From: Pusillimonas sp044464525
Lineage (GTDB): Bacteria; Pseudomonadota; Gammaproteobacteria; Burkholderiales; Burkholderiaceae_B
Assembly (NCBI RefSeq): GCF_044464525.1
Contig: NZ_JBIQLE010000001.1
Span: forward strand, 124,001-188,000
Direction: 5' to 3'
Length of the DNA: 64,000 nt
Below are positions 34,366 through 42,447 of the stretch, piece after piece. The position numbers were made by a program, and so were the translations under genes. Each line of letters begins with the position of its first letter. Within the stretch, counting starts at the first letter, position 1. Under the pieces are notes generated by a model. That model saw only the letters and a program-made list of their open reading frames with translations, did no database searches and was not told the DNA's origin.

Positions 34366-36084
34366 ATGGCGTCTGCGGTTCGTATTGTCCCGGGTGTTTC
34401 TCGTATAGTTCAAAGCATGTCAAGCGCGCGTGCGTTCGGTACTTTTTTGGCCGTGGCCTTGACGCTGCCGACCGCGCCCGTTGCAGCGCAGTCCATCCTG
34501 GGCACGCCCGATGCGGGGCAGTCCATGCGCGAGATGGAAGCCGCGCCGCTTACCCTGCCTTCCGAATCCGGCTTGCGGCTGGATGTTCCCGTTACCGAGG
34601 AATCCGGCGTGGCCGCCGACGGCGCCACGCTGCGGGTTCAAGGCTTTGCGCTTAGCGGCAATCAGGCAGTGTCCGATGCACAGCTTCTGCCATTGCTTGA
34701 AGATCTTAAAGGCCGCGAGGTAAGCCTGGCCGACTTGCAGGCGGGCGTGGCGCGCATCACTGCCTACTATCGCAAACAGGGCCATGTGCTGGCGCGTGCC
34801 TATCTGCCCGCGCAAGAGATCAACGACGGCCAGGTGCGCATCGCCATTCTCGAAGGCCGCTACGGCGAGGTTGCGGTTGATAATCAAACGCGAGCCGGCG
34901 GCTGGGCGCTGGCTCCGTTGCAAGACCTGGAAACCGGCGATTCCGTGCGGGGAGAGGCCCTTGAGCGCAGCCTGCTGCTGGTTTCCGACGTGCCGGGCGT
35001 GTCGGTGGACGCCACCTTGCGCCCGGGCGCCAGCGTGGGGGCCTCCGACCTGCTGGTCAATGTCAAGCCCGGCCCGCTGGTAAGCGGGTCCATCGACCTG
35101 GACAATTACGGCAGCCGCTATACGGGTCAGTGGCGCTTGGGCGGTACGTTGAACCTGAACAACCCATTGGGCCTGGGCGACGTGGCCACGCTAAGGCTGA
35201 TGGGCACCGACGAGCACCAAACCTATTACAGGCTGGCGTATCAGTTGCCGGTTGGGCCATGGGCCACGCGGGTGGGCGCCTCGTTCTCGAACATGCGCTA
35301 CGAACTGGCACGCGATTTTGATGTGCTGGACGCCCATGGCCGGGCCAGCATCGCCAGCGGCTATATGATCCAGCCCCTGGTGCGCAGCCGCAGCTTCAAC
35401 CTGTATGGACAACTTCAATACGACTACAAGCGCCTGCACGACAAGATCGATCTGCTGGGCTTCGACACCCTGAAGCATTCCCGGGTGTGGACGGCCTCGG
35501 TCACCGGCGACATGCGCGACAGTTTCGGCGGCGGAGGGGTGACCAGTTTCGCGCTGTCGTACAGCAGCGGCCGCCTTGCCCTGAACGGGGCTTTGGACCA
35601 GGCCATCGACGACCTTACCGCCCAAACGGCGGGCAATTTCCAGAAGCTGACGGCCTCGGCGCTGCGCCTGCAGCGCCTGAACGACAAATTCAGCTTGTAC
35701 ACGCGCCTGCAGGCGCAGTGGGCCAACAAAAATCTGGATTCGTCCGAGAAGCTGGGCCTGGGCGGCGCCTATGGCGTGCGCGGCTATCCCCAGGGCGAGG
35801 CCAGCGGCGACCAGGGCTGGATGGGCAGCATGGAACTGCGCTACGCCTTCGCGCCCGCCTGGCATGTGGGCGCCTTTGTGGACTACGGCCGCGTCACCCT
35901 CAACAAGAAGCCATGGGCGGCGGGCGACAACCACCGCAGCCTGAGCGCCACCGGCCTGAGCCTGGGCTGGGCTCAATACGGGTGGCAGCTTAGCGCCGTT
36001 GCCGCCTGGCGGCTGAACTCGGAACCGCGCAGCGATTCAGACCGCAAGCCAAGGGTGTGGATGCAGTTGCTGAAATATTTTTAG
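34366..36084 (+). CDS. TpsB outer-membrane transporter (ShlB/FhaC/HecB family)
   Basis: A 572-residue Omp85-superfamily pore for the upstream TpsA. A signal peptide lies around MSSARAFGTFLAVALTLPTAPVAAQ. One POTRA-like domain is recognisable (GFALSGNQAVSDAQLL..LQAGVARITAYYRKQGHVLARAYLPAQ..GQVRIAILEGRYGEV), then a 16-strand barrel with the VRGYPQGE motif (Omp85 VRGY/F loop 6). ATG 34366 follows GGAATCTGAC and lies 1 base after the tpsA stop; ATG 34354 (inside tpsA) and ATG 34417 (directly at the signal peptide) are alternatives. The end overlaps argH by 4 bases, tail to tail. Confidence 0.9.
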   Translation: MASAVRIVPGVSRIVQSMSSARAFGTFLAVALTLPTAPVAAQSILGTPDAGQSMREMEAAPLTLPSESGLRLDVPVTEESGVAADGATLRVQGFALSGNQAVSDAQLLPLLEDLKGREVSLADLQAGVARITAYYRKQGHVLARAYLPAQEINDGQVRIAILEGRYGEVAVDNQTRAGGWALAPLQDLETGDSVRGEALERSLLLVSDVPGVSVDATLRPGASVGASDLLVNVKPGPLVSGSIDLDNYGSRYTGQWRLGGTLNLNNPLGLGDVATLRLMGTDEHQTYYRLAYQLPVGPWATRVGASFSNMRYELARDFDVLDAHGRASIASGYMIQPLVRSRSFNLYGQLQYDYKRLHDKIDLLGFDTLKHSRVWTASVTGDMRDSFGGGGVTSFALSYSSGRLALNGALDQAIDDLTAQTAGNFQKLTASALRLQRLNDKFSLYTRLQAQWANKNLDSSEKLGLGGAYGVRGYPQGEASGDQGWMGSMELRYAFAPAWHVGAFVDYGRVTLNKKPWAAGDNHRSLSATGLSLGWAQYGWQLSAVAAWRLNSEPRSDSDRKPRVWMQLLKYF

Positions 36085-37499
36085 CGGGTTTCGTCCAGCA
36101 CCCGCCGGGCTTCGATTCGCACGCGTTCGGGGGCGGTGCCGCCGATATGGCTGCGAGCAGCCACAGAGCCTTCCAGGGTCAGCACATCGAACACGTCTGA
36201 TTCGATCGAGGCGTGGAACGCCTGCAATTGCTCCAGCGACAGGTCGGCCAGATCGCAGCCTTGTTCTTCGCAAGAGCGTACGGCGTGGGCCACGGTTTCA
36301 TGGGCGTCGCGGAAGGGAATGCCTTTTTTGACAAGGTAATCGGCCAGGTCGGTGGCGGTGGCAAAGCCTTGCAACGCTGCGGCGCGCATGGCCTCGGGCT
36401 TGACGCGAATGCCGCTGACCATGTCAACAAAGATGGTAAGTGTGTCGCGGATGGTGTCGGCCGAATCGAACAGGCCTTCTTTGTCTTCCTGGTTGTCTTT
36501 GTTGTAGGCCAGGGGCTGGCCCTTCATGAGGGTAAGCAGGGCGACCAGGTGGCCGTTGACACGGCCCGTTTTACCGCGCGCCAGCTCGGGCACGTCGGGG
36601 TTCTTCTTTTGCGGCATGATCGAGCTGCCGGTGCAGAAACGGTCGGCCAGGTCGATGAAACCGATGCGCGGGCTCATCCACAGCACCAGCTCTTCTGACA
36701 GCCGCGAGATGTGGGTCATGATGAGGGCGGCGGCGGCGCAGAACTCGATGGCGAAATCTCGGTCGGAAACGGCATCGAGCGAATTGCGGCAAAGGCCTTC
36801 GAAACCCAGGCTTTGCGCCACGCGCTCGCGATCAATGGGGTACGAAGTGCCTGCCAATGCGGCCGCGCCCAGCGGCAAGCGGTTGACTCGCTTGCGGCAA
36901 TCGGCCAGACGCTGCGCGTCGCGGTCGAACATTTCGGCGTAGGCCAGCAAGTGATGGCCGAAGGTGACCGGCTGGGCGACCTGCAAGTGGGTAAAGCCGG
37001 GCAAAATGGTGTCTGCGTGCTGTTGCGCCAGTTCGGCCAGGTTGCGGCGCAACTGACGCAATAGCTCAATGCTGGTGTCGATTTCCGCGCGCAGCCAGAG
37101 GCGGATGTCGGTGGCCACCTGATCATTGCGCGAACGGCCGGTGTGTAGGCGCTTGCCCGCATCGCCGATAAGCTCGACCAGGCGTTTTTCGATATTGAGG
37201 TGTACATCTTCAAGGTCGATCGACCATTCAAATGCGTCTTGCTCGATTTCTTGCAGAATCTGCGCCATGCCGCGCTGTATGTCGGCGTTGTCTTGCGGGG
37301 TGATCAAGCCGATTGAGGCCAGCATGTCGGCATGCGCCAGAGAGCCCTGGATGTCCACGGCGGCCAGGCGGCGATCGAAGCCGACCGAGGCTGTATAGCG
37401 CTTGACGAGTTCGGAAACAGGCTCGGAAAAACGCGCAGACCAGGCTTGAGCTTTATTGGAAAATTGGTCTTGGCCGGCGGAGGGGGTATTTTTGGACAT
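36081..37499 (-). CDS. argH: Argininosuccinate lyase
   Basis: A 472-residue enzyme that splits argininosuccinate to arginine and fumarate, the last step of arginine synthesis. The fumarase/ASL signature GSSIMPQKKNPD is intact, with FTHLQVAQPVTFGHHLLAY and HTGRSRNDQVATDIRLW elsewhere. Length is normal. It is divergent from the mechanosensitive channel gene, and its 3' end touches tpsB. No other arg gene is in the window. Confidence 0.97.
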   Translation of the reverse strand: MSKNTPSAGQDQFSNKAQAWSARFSEPVSELVKRYTASVGFDRRLAAVDIQGSLAHADMLASIGLITPQDNADIQRGMAQILQEIEQDAFEWSIDLEDVHLNIEKRLVELIGDAGKRLHTGRSRNDQVATDIRLWLRAEIDTSIELLRQLRRNLAELAQQHADTILPGFTHLQVAQPVTFGHHLLAYAEMFDRDAQRLADCRKRVNRLPLGAAALAGTSYPIDRERVAQSLGFEGLCRNSLDAVSDRDFAIEFCAAAALIMTHISRLSEELVLWMSPRIGFIDLADRFCTGSSIMPQKKNPDVPELARGKTGRVNGHLVALLTLMKGQPLAYNKDNQEDKEGLFDSADTIRDTLTIFVDMVSGIRVKPEAMRAAALQGFATATDLADYLVKKGIPFRDAHETVAHAVRSCEEQGCDLADLSLEQLQAFHASIESDVFDVLTLEGSVAARSHIGGTAPERVRIEARRVLDETR

Positions 37500-37643
37500 A
37501 GGGGCGGATTATAAAACAGGTGCGTAAGAGCTTTGCGCGAATAGAGTATTGTATTAGGCTTTTGATCGCACGAATCGCCGGCCGTCCGGCCAAGGGCGTT
37601 TATCGCGCGAGCATAGGGCGCTTTACGGGCGCGACAAGTGAAT

Positions 37644-38939
37644 ATGGAACTGGCAATAGAAAAAAATAATCTCATGGCGGCGTGGCTGGGCAACAACTGG
37701 CTTGGCAACCATATTCCGGACTCGATCTGGGCCCAAGTGGTGATCGGGCTGATAGTGCTGGTTGTTCTGGTATTGGTGGCCAGTTGGATCACGCGCAAAG
37801 TCGTCGTGGCGGTGGCGCGGCGCATGCTCAAAGCGGTGGGCCGCGAAGACTGGTCAGATGCACTGCAACGGCGTCGCGTGTTTCGTCACGTCGGCTATCT
37901 GGTTCCGATATTGGTGGTGACGATCAATGTCACGCTGTTGCCGATCACTGAAAAATACGTGGGTCCTGTATCGCGCTTTTTGCAGGCGGTGTGCCTGGTT
38001 TACTTTTTCATTGTGATCAATGGCCTGCTCAAGGCCTGGCTGGACACTTACTCGGCCACGACGCGGGCTCAGACGCGGTCAATCAAGGGTTATCTGGAAC
38101 TGGCGAAGATAATTCTTTGGGGCATTTGCGTCATTTTGGTCTTCTCGCTGCTGATAGACCGCTCGCCGCTGTTGATGCTCTCTGGTCTGGGTGCGCTGTC
38201 GGCAGTGCTGTTGTTGGTGTTCAAGGATACCTTGCTATCACTTGTCGCCAGCACGCAGATGACCACCAACGACATGCTGCGCATCGGCGACTGGATCGAG
38301 ATGCCGCAGGCCAACGCCGATGGTTTCGTCATCGACATTGCGCTGCACACGGTCAAGGTGCAGAACTGGGACAAGACTGTCACCACGGTTCCCACCTACA
38401 AGCTGTTCTCGGAAAGCTACCGCAACTGGCGCCATATGTTCGAGTCGGGCGGGCGGCGCATCAAGCGCACTTTGCGCATCAATGCGGCGACCGTGCGCTT
38501 TCTTACCGAAGACGAAATCCGCAATCTGTGTCGCTTTCATTTGTTAAGGGATTATCTGGAAGGCAAGGAAGAGGATCTCAGCAAAAGCAATCGCGCCTTG
38601 GGTGAACTAGCCGCCGAAGAGGTTAATCGCAGGCGCCTGACCAACTTGGGCACGTTTCGAGCTTATGCGTTGGCGTATCTGAAGCAACACAACGAATTGC
38701 GGCAGGATATGTTGATGATTGTTCGCATGATGGAGCCGGAATCCGAAGGGATACCGGTTGAGGTGTACTGTTTCTCGGCGAATACGGCCTGGGTGGAGTA
38801 CGAACGTATCCAGGGCGATGTGTTCGATCACTTGCTGGCCATTTTGCCAGAGCTTTCGCTGCAACTTTATCAGGCGCCTTCGGGGGCTGATTTTGTCTAT
38901 GGTTTGAGAGGGGGCGGCTCGGCTCGGCCGGAGGATTGA
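37644..38939 (+). CDS. MscS-superfamily mechanosensitive channel (YbdG/MscM-like)
   Basis: A 431-residue inner-membrane channel with about five N-terminal membrane segments. The MscS core has KDTLLSLVASTQMTTNDMLRIGDWIEMP, and the YbdG-specific DIALHTVKVQNWDKTVTTVPTYKLFSES and GGRRIKRTLRI. It is closest in layout to E. coli YbdG, a channel of very small conductance gated by osmotic shock. ATG 37644 is used; a GTG two codons upstream (37638) is possible. The paired-hairpin element begins about 30 bp past its stop. Confidence 0.92.
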   Translation: MELAIEKNNLMAAWLGNNWLGNHIPDSIWAQVVIGLIVLVVLVLVASWITRKVVVAVARRMLKAVGREDWSDALQRRRVFRHVGYLVPILVVTINVTLLPITEKYVGPVSRFLQAVCLVYFFIVINGLLKAWLDTYSATTRAQTRSIKGYLELAKIILWGICVILVFSLLIDRSPLLMLSGLGALSAVLLLVFKDTLLSLVASTQMTTNDMLRIGDWIEMPQANADGFVIDIALHTVKVQNWDKTVTTVPTYKLFSESYRNWRHMFESGGRRIKRTLRINAATVRFLTEDEIRNLCRFHLLRDYLEGKEEDLSKSNRALGELAAEEVNRRRLTNLGTFRAYALAYLKQHNELRQDMLMIVRMMEPESEGIPVEVYCFSANTAWVEYERIQGDVFDHLLAILPELSLQLYQAPSGADFVYGLRGGGSARPED

Positions 38940-38982
38940 AGGGCGTTGTTGGGTCTTTAAGCGATTATTGGGCTCTTAAAGC

Positions 38983-39075
38983 GCCGTCGGGTGCAGGGTC
39001 CTTTAGAACGGGCGGTCGGGCGGTTTGCGGCAGCGCCCTCCAACGCCCGTTCTAAAGGACCCTGCACCCGACGGC
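38983..39075. repeat. Hairpin 1 of the paired-hairpin element (32-bp perfect stem, 29-nt loop)
   Basis: Arms 38983-39014 and 39044-39075 are perfectly complementary over 32 bp. The loop is 39015-39043 (29 nt, starting GTCGGGCGG and ending GCCCTCCAA). No T-tract follows either side, so it is not a standard terminator although it would fold very stably. Confidence 0.95.
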
Positions 39076-39146
39076 TTGCGTTTGTGTGGACTCGAAGATT
39101 TTCGCTTTGGCCAGAATTGTTTCCTTCCCGCGAAGCGTTGACCTCG

Positions 39147-39231
39147 TCGCATTGGCCGCCAGCTTCAAGCTGCCCGCAGGTACCGTGTCCTTGCGTATAC
39201 CGACGAAGTGTCGGCCTCGCATTGGCCGCCA
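39147..39231 (+). repeat. 15-bp direct repeat in the spacer between the hairpins
   Basis: TCGCATTGGCCGCCA occurs at 39147-39161 and again at 39217-39231, 70 bp apart. The similarity extends imperfectly upstream (GAAG-GT-G-CCTCG in both copies), for about 30 bases in all. A perfect dyad AGCTTCAAGCT (39161-39171) follows the first copy. Confidence 0.8.
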
Positions 39232-39237
39232 ACTCCA

Positions 39238-39330
39238 GCCTCTGATGCAGGGGATGTTTTTGCCGGGCGTTGGAGGGCGCTGCCGCAAACCGCCCGACCG
39301 CCCGGCAGAAACATCCCCTGCATCAGAGGC
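39238..39330. repeat. Hairpin 2 of the paired-hairpin element (32-bp stem, one G-T pair, 29-nt loop)
   Basis: Arms 39238-39269 and 39299-39330 pair at 31 of 32 positions; the exception is a G-T type pair. The 29-nt loop (39270-39298) is the exact reverse complement of the loop of hairpin 1. The arms differ from those of hairpin 1 at about half of aligned positions, yet both stems stay paired. Confidence 0.95.
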
Positions 39331-39434
39331 GTTTAAGAACCCAAAAAAGATGCGCCCTTAGCATAACGTAGGCGCACAATACGCCGCATGCGATAATTTT
39401 GTTTTCCATGGTTTCAAAATACAGGCCACTGTCC

Positions 39435-41084
39435 ATGACGGCTGTAAAAGTCGGTCTTGCCCAGATCAATTCCCGCGTGGGCGACCTGAAGGCGAACGCG
39501 GGCAAGATTCTTGAGGTTGCGCGTTGGGCGCGGCAGCATGCCGTCGATCTGCTGCTGACGCCAGAGCTGACCCTTACCGGCTACCCCGCCGAAGACCTGT
39601 TCCTGCGCGACGAGTTCATCCATAGGCACGATCGGGTCTTCGAGACCCTGTGCGCCGATTTGAACGCCGTCGACGCCGACCTGCGGGTCGTCGTGGGACA
39701 TGTGCGACGCATTGACGGCAAACTGTACAACGTCGCCTCTGTCGTGGCCCAGGGCCGCGTATTGGCTTGCTATTGCAAACACGAATTGCCCGATTACGGC
39801 GTATTTGACGAACAGCGCTATTTCTCGCCGGGGCGTGAACCCGTCGTATTCGATGTCAAGGGTCTGCGATTCGGGCTTAATATCTGCGAAGACGCGTGGC
39901 TGCCTGAAAGCCCAGCCATGGCACAGCAGCATGGCGCCCAGGTATTGCTCGTGCTTAATGCCTCTCCGTATTCCGTCGACAAGCAGCAATTGCGACACGC
40001 GCAGGTGGGCGCCAACGTGCACGGCATCACCGCTGTCTATGTCAACAAAGTCGGTGGTCAAGACGAACTTGTATTCGACGGCGCTTCTTTTGTGCTTGAT
40101 CCCCAGGGCGCCGTACGCGGCCGGCTGCCGGTGTTTCAGGAAGCCTTCGGCATCATCGAACTTGACGGGCAGGGCCTGCCTGTAAACGGCCAAGTCTGCA
40201 CGCAGGGCGGACCGTTGCAAGCCATGCCCGAGCAATGGCCGCCTATGCTCGAACAGGTCTATAAGGCGCTTACGCTTTCCTTGTCCGACTATATGGCCAA
40301 ATCCGGTTTCAGCAAGGTGGTGCTGGGCCTGTCGGGCGGCATGGATTCGGCCCTGGTGTTGGCCGTGGCGGTGGACGCCCTGGGCGCCGACAAGGTCTAC
40401 TCCGTGATGATGCCGTCACGCTACACAGCCGATATATCGCTGTCCGATGCGCGCGACATGGCGCGGGGCCTGGGCGTTGCCTACGACGAAATCTTGATTG
40501 GCCCTTTGGCCGACGGTTTTGACGAGGCGCTTGCGCCGCTTTTTGCAGGCTTGCAGCCTGATGCCACAGAAGAAAACATCCAGGCCCGGATTCGCGGCAC
40601 ATTGCTGATGGCGCTATCCAATAAGTTCGGCAGCCTGGTCGTGACCACCGGCAATAAATCCGAGCTGGCCACGGGCTATTGCACGCTGTACGGCGACATG
40701 GCGGGCGGGTTTGCCTTGCTTAAAGACGTGCCCAAGACCATGGTTTACGCCCTTGCGCGCTGGCGCAATGAGCTCTCGCCGGTTATTCCAGAGCGTATCA
40801 TCACCCGACCGCCTTCGGCCGAGCTGCGGCCCGACCAGACCGACCAGGACAGTCTGCCTCCGTACGAGGTGCTCGATGCCATTATTGAGCGTTATGTCGA
40901 GCAGAACCAGTCAGTCGAACAGATTGTGCAGTCGGGTTACGATCATGAAACCGTGACCCAGGTGGCTCGCCTGATCCGCATCAGCGAGTACAAGCGCAGG
41001 CAGGGCGCGGTGGGGCCCAAGATTACATCGCGTGCCTTCGGCAAAGACTGGCGCATGCCCATCGCCAATGGCTACCGCGACTGA
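39435..41084 (+). CDS. nadE: Glutamine-dependent NAD+ synthetase
   Basis: A 549-residue two-domain enzyme that amidates NaAD to NAD+. The N-terminal nitrilase-type glutaminase (about 1-265) carries Glu in PELTLTGYPAED, Lys in YCKHELPDYG and Cys in LNICEDAW. The C-terminal ATP-pyrophosphatase domain has LGLSGGMDSALVLAVA (P-loop SGGxDS) and GNKSELATGYCTLYGDMAGG. The start is set at ATG 39435 (MTAVKVGLAQINSRVGDL); the frame is open 12 codons upstream. It is 104 bp from hairpin 2, so the element lies in its upstream region. A PII gene follows. Confidence 0.95.
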   Translation: MTAVKVGLAQINSRVGDLKANAGKILEVARWARQHAVDLLLTPELTLTGYPAEDLFLRDEFIHRHDRVFETLCADLNAVDADLRVVVGHVRRIDGKLYNVASVVAQGRVLACYCKHELPDYGVFDEQRYFSPGREPVVFDVKGLRFGLNICEDAWLPESPAMAQQHGAQVLLVLNASPYSVDKQQLRHAQVGANVHGITAVYVNKVGGQDELVFDGASFVLDPQGAVRGRLPVFQEAFGIIELDGQGLPVNGQVCTQGGPLQAMPEQWPPMLEQVYKALTLSLSDYMAKSGFSKVVLGLSGGMDSALVLAVAVDALGADKVYSVMMPSRYTADISLSDARDMARGLGVAYDEILIGPLADGFDEALAPLFAGLQPDATEENIQARIRGTLLMALSNKFGSLVVTTGNKSELATGYCTLYGDMAGGFALLKDVPKTMVYALARWRNELSPVIPERIITRPPSAELRPDQTDQDSLPPYEVLDAIIERYVEQNQSVEQIVQSGYDHETVTQVARLIRISEYKRRQGAVGPKITSRAFGKDWRMPIANGYRD

Positions 41085-41160
41085 TGATCGCGATCAGTAC
41101 TGCACACAGATTAGATCCGACCCCCGGTCGAACCGGACACATACTTATGGAGCACGACAC

Positions 41161-41499
41161 ATGAAGCTGATCGCGGCAATTATCAAACCCTTCAAGCTCG
41201 ATGAGGTGCGCGAAGCCCTGGCCGAGATCGGCGTCAGCGGTCTCACCGTCGCTGAAGTAAAGGGCTTCGGCCGCCAAAAAGGCCATACCGAGCTTTACCG
41301 GGGCGCCGAATATGTGGTCGATTTTTTGCCTAAGATACGTGTGGAAGTGGTCGTGCCCGCCGATATGGTGGAATCCGCCATCGAGGCCATAGTCAAAGCC
41401 GCGCGCACCGGCAAGATCGGCGACGGCAAGATTTTTGTACTGCCCGTCGAGCAGGCGATACGCATACGCACTGGCGAGTGCGGCGTCGAGGCGCTGTAG
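41161..41499 (+). CDS. glnB: Nitrogen regulatory protein P-II
   Basis: A 112-residue PII signal protein. It begins MKLIAAIIKPFKLDEVREAL, has the T-loop GRQKGHTELYRGAEYVVDFLPK with uridylylatable Tyr51, and ends KIGDGKIFVLPVEQAIRIRTGE, all conserved. It senses 2-oxoglutarate and ATP/ADP and controls nitrogen metabolism. GlnB and GlnK cannot be told apart with certainty; a neighbouring nadE and absence of amtB favour GlnB. GGAG precedes the ATG. Confidence 0.95.
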   Translation: MKLIAAIIKPFKLDEVREALAEIGVSGLTVAEVKGFGRQKGHTELYRGAEYVVDFLPKIRVEVVVPADMVESAIEAIVKAARTGKIGDGKIFVLPVEQAIRIRTGECGVEAL

Positions 41500-41532
41500 C
41501 AACACCGTAAATTGCAATAACCAGGAGGCACA

Positions 41533-42426
41533 ATGAAATTTCTGACCCTGACGCTGGCGGCGCTGATGGCCTTGCCCATGGCCGCACAAGCCCAGAGCCG
41601 GCTCGACAAAATTCGCGACACAGCACAAATTACGTTGGGCGTGCGAGAGTCGTCTATTCCGTTCTCATACCTGGACGATGCGCAAAAGCCCGTGGGATAT
41701 TCCATCGACATCTGCCACGGCATTGTCGAGGCGCTTAAGGCGAAGCTGGGGCTGGAGCAGCTTCAGGTACGCGAGGTGTCTGTTACCTCGTCGACGCGAA
41801 TTCCGCTGGTGGCCAACGGCACAGTCGACATCAGTTGCGGCTCGGCCACCAACAACGAGCAGCGCCAGCAACAGGTCAGCTTTGCGCCCACCACTTTTGT
41901 CACCTCCACCCGTTTTGCATCGCTCAAGAAATCCAACTTGAACGATTTGTCCGACTTCAAGGGCGCTACGGTTATATCCACCGCGGGAACGAGCAATTTG
42001 CGCTGGCTGACGCAAGTAAACGCCCAGGAAAAGCTGGGCATGCGCATCATGAACGCCAAAGACCATTCTGAAGCGTTTCTTACCGTGAACAGCGGAAGAG
42101 CGCTCGCATTCTTCATGGACGATATTTTATTGGCGGGCCTGGTGGCCAATTCGCGTAACGCCGACGAATGGGCGATCAGCGAAAAAGCCTATACGGTCGA
42201 GCCGTATGGCATGATTCTTCCCAAGGACGACCCGCAATTCAAAGAAGCGGTCGACGAGGCCGTCCAGGCAATGATGAAAGACGGCCGCCTTGAAAAGATG
42301 TATGAAAAGTGGTTCACGCAGCCAATTCCCCCCCGTAATATCAACCTGAACTGGCCGATGTCGGCCGAGCTGAAACGGGTCATTGCCAACCCGACTGACT
42401 CGCCCGACCCTGCCAGCTATCAATAA
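41533..42426 (+). CDS. Amino-acid ABC transporter periplasmic binding protein (GltI-like)
   Basis: A 297-residue exported solute-binding protein of family 3. The signal peptide is MKFLTLTLAALMALPMAAQAQ; the mature part has GVRESSIPFSYLDDAQKPVGYSID, the signature VDISCGSATNNEQRQQQV and a paired Cys (CHG..SCG). This matches glutamate/aspartate-binding GltI-type proteins. AGGAGG precedes the ATG. The permease and ATPase genes are not adjacent, so it is an orphan or works with a transporter elsewhere. It follows the PII gene by 33 bp. Confidence 0.88.
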   Translation: MKFLTLTLAALMALPMAAQAQSRLDKIRDTAQITLGVRESSIPFSYLDDAQKPVGYSIDICHGIVEALKAKLGLEQLQVREVSVTSSTRIPLVANGTVDISCGSATNNEQRQQQVSFAPTTFVTSTRFASLKKSNLNDLSDFKGATVISTAGTSNLRWLTQVNAQEKLGMRIMNAKDHSEAFLTVNSGRALAFFMDDILLAGLVANSRNADEWAISEKAYTVEPYGMILPKDDPQFKEAVDEAVQAMMKDGRLEKMYEKWFTQPIPPRNINLNWPMSAELKRVIANPTDSPDPASYQ

Positions 42427-42447
42427 AGCAAGACACATCTTCCACTC

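Larger units (their letters stand above)
38968..39344. mobile_element. MITE-like non-coding element with terminal inverted repeats and two inverted hairpins
   Basis: The ~495-bp gap between the channel gene and nadE holds a symmetrical 377-bp element. Outer inverted repeats are TTGGGCTCTTAAA (38968-38980) and TTTAAGAACCCAA (39332-39344), 12 of 13 bases matching and extendable by CGCC with a one-base gap. Inside, 1-2 bases from each end, lie two 93-nt hairpins, separated by a 162-bp spacer. A 41-nt segment (39009-39049) recurs as an exact reverse complement at 39264-39304. The short reading frames crossing it on both strands have no protein-like features. It may be a miniature transposable element or a structured RNA locus; no transposase is nearby. 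Confidence 0.6.

Noticed and set aside
38983..39330. Integron attC sites or CRISPR repeats as explanation for the paired hairpins
   Set aside because: The arms lack the attC core (GTTRRRY/RYYYAAC in the right places), and there are only two inverted copies, with no spacer array, integrase or cas genes.
38957..39361. Several 60-90-codon frames across the hairpin element on both strands
   Set aside because: They are forced open by the inverted repeats, mirror each other between strands, and show no protein-like composition or ribosome sites.
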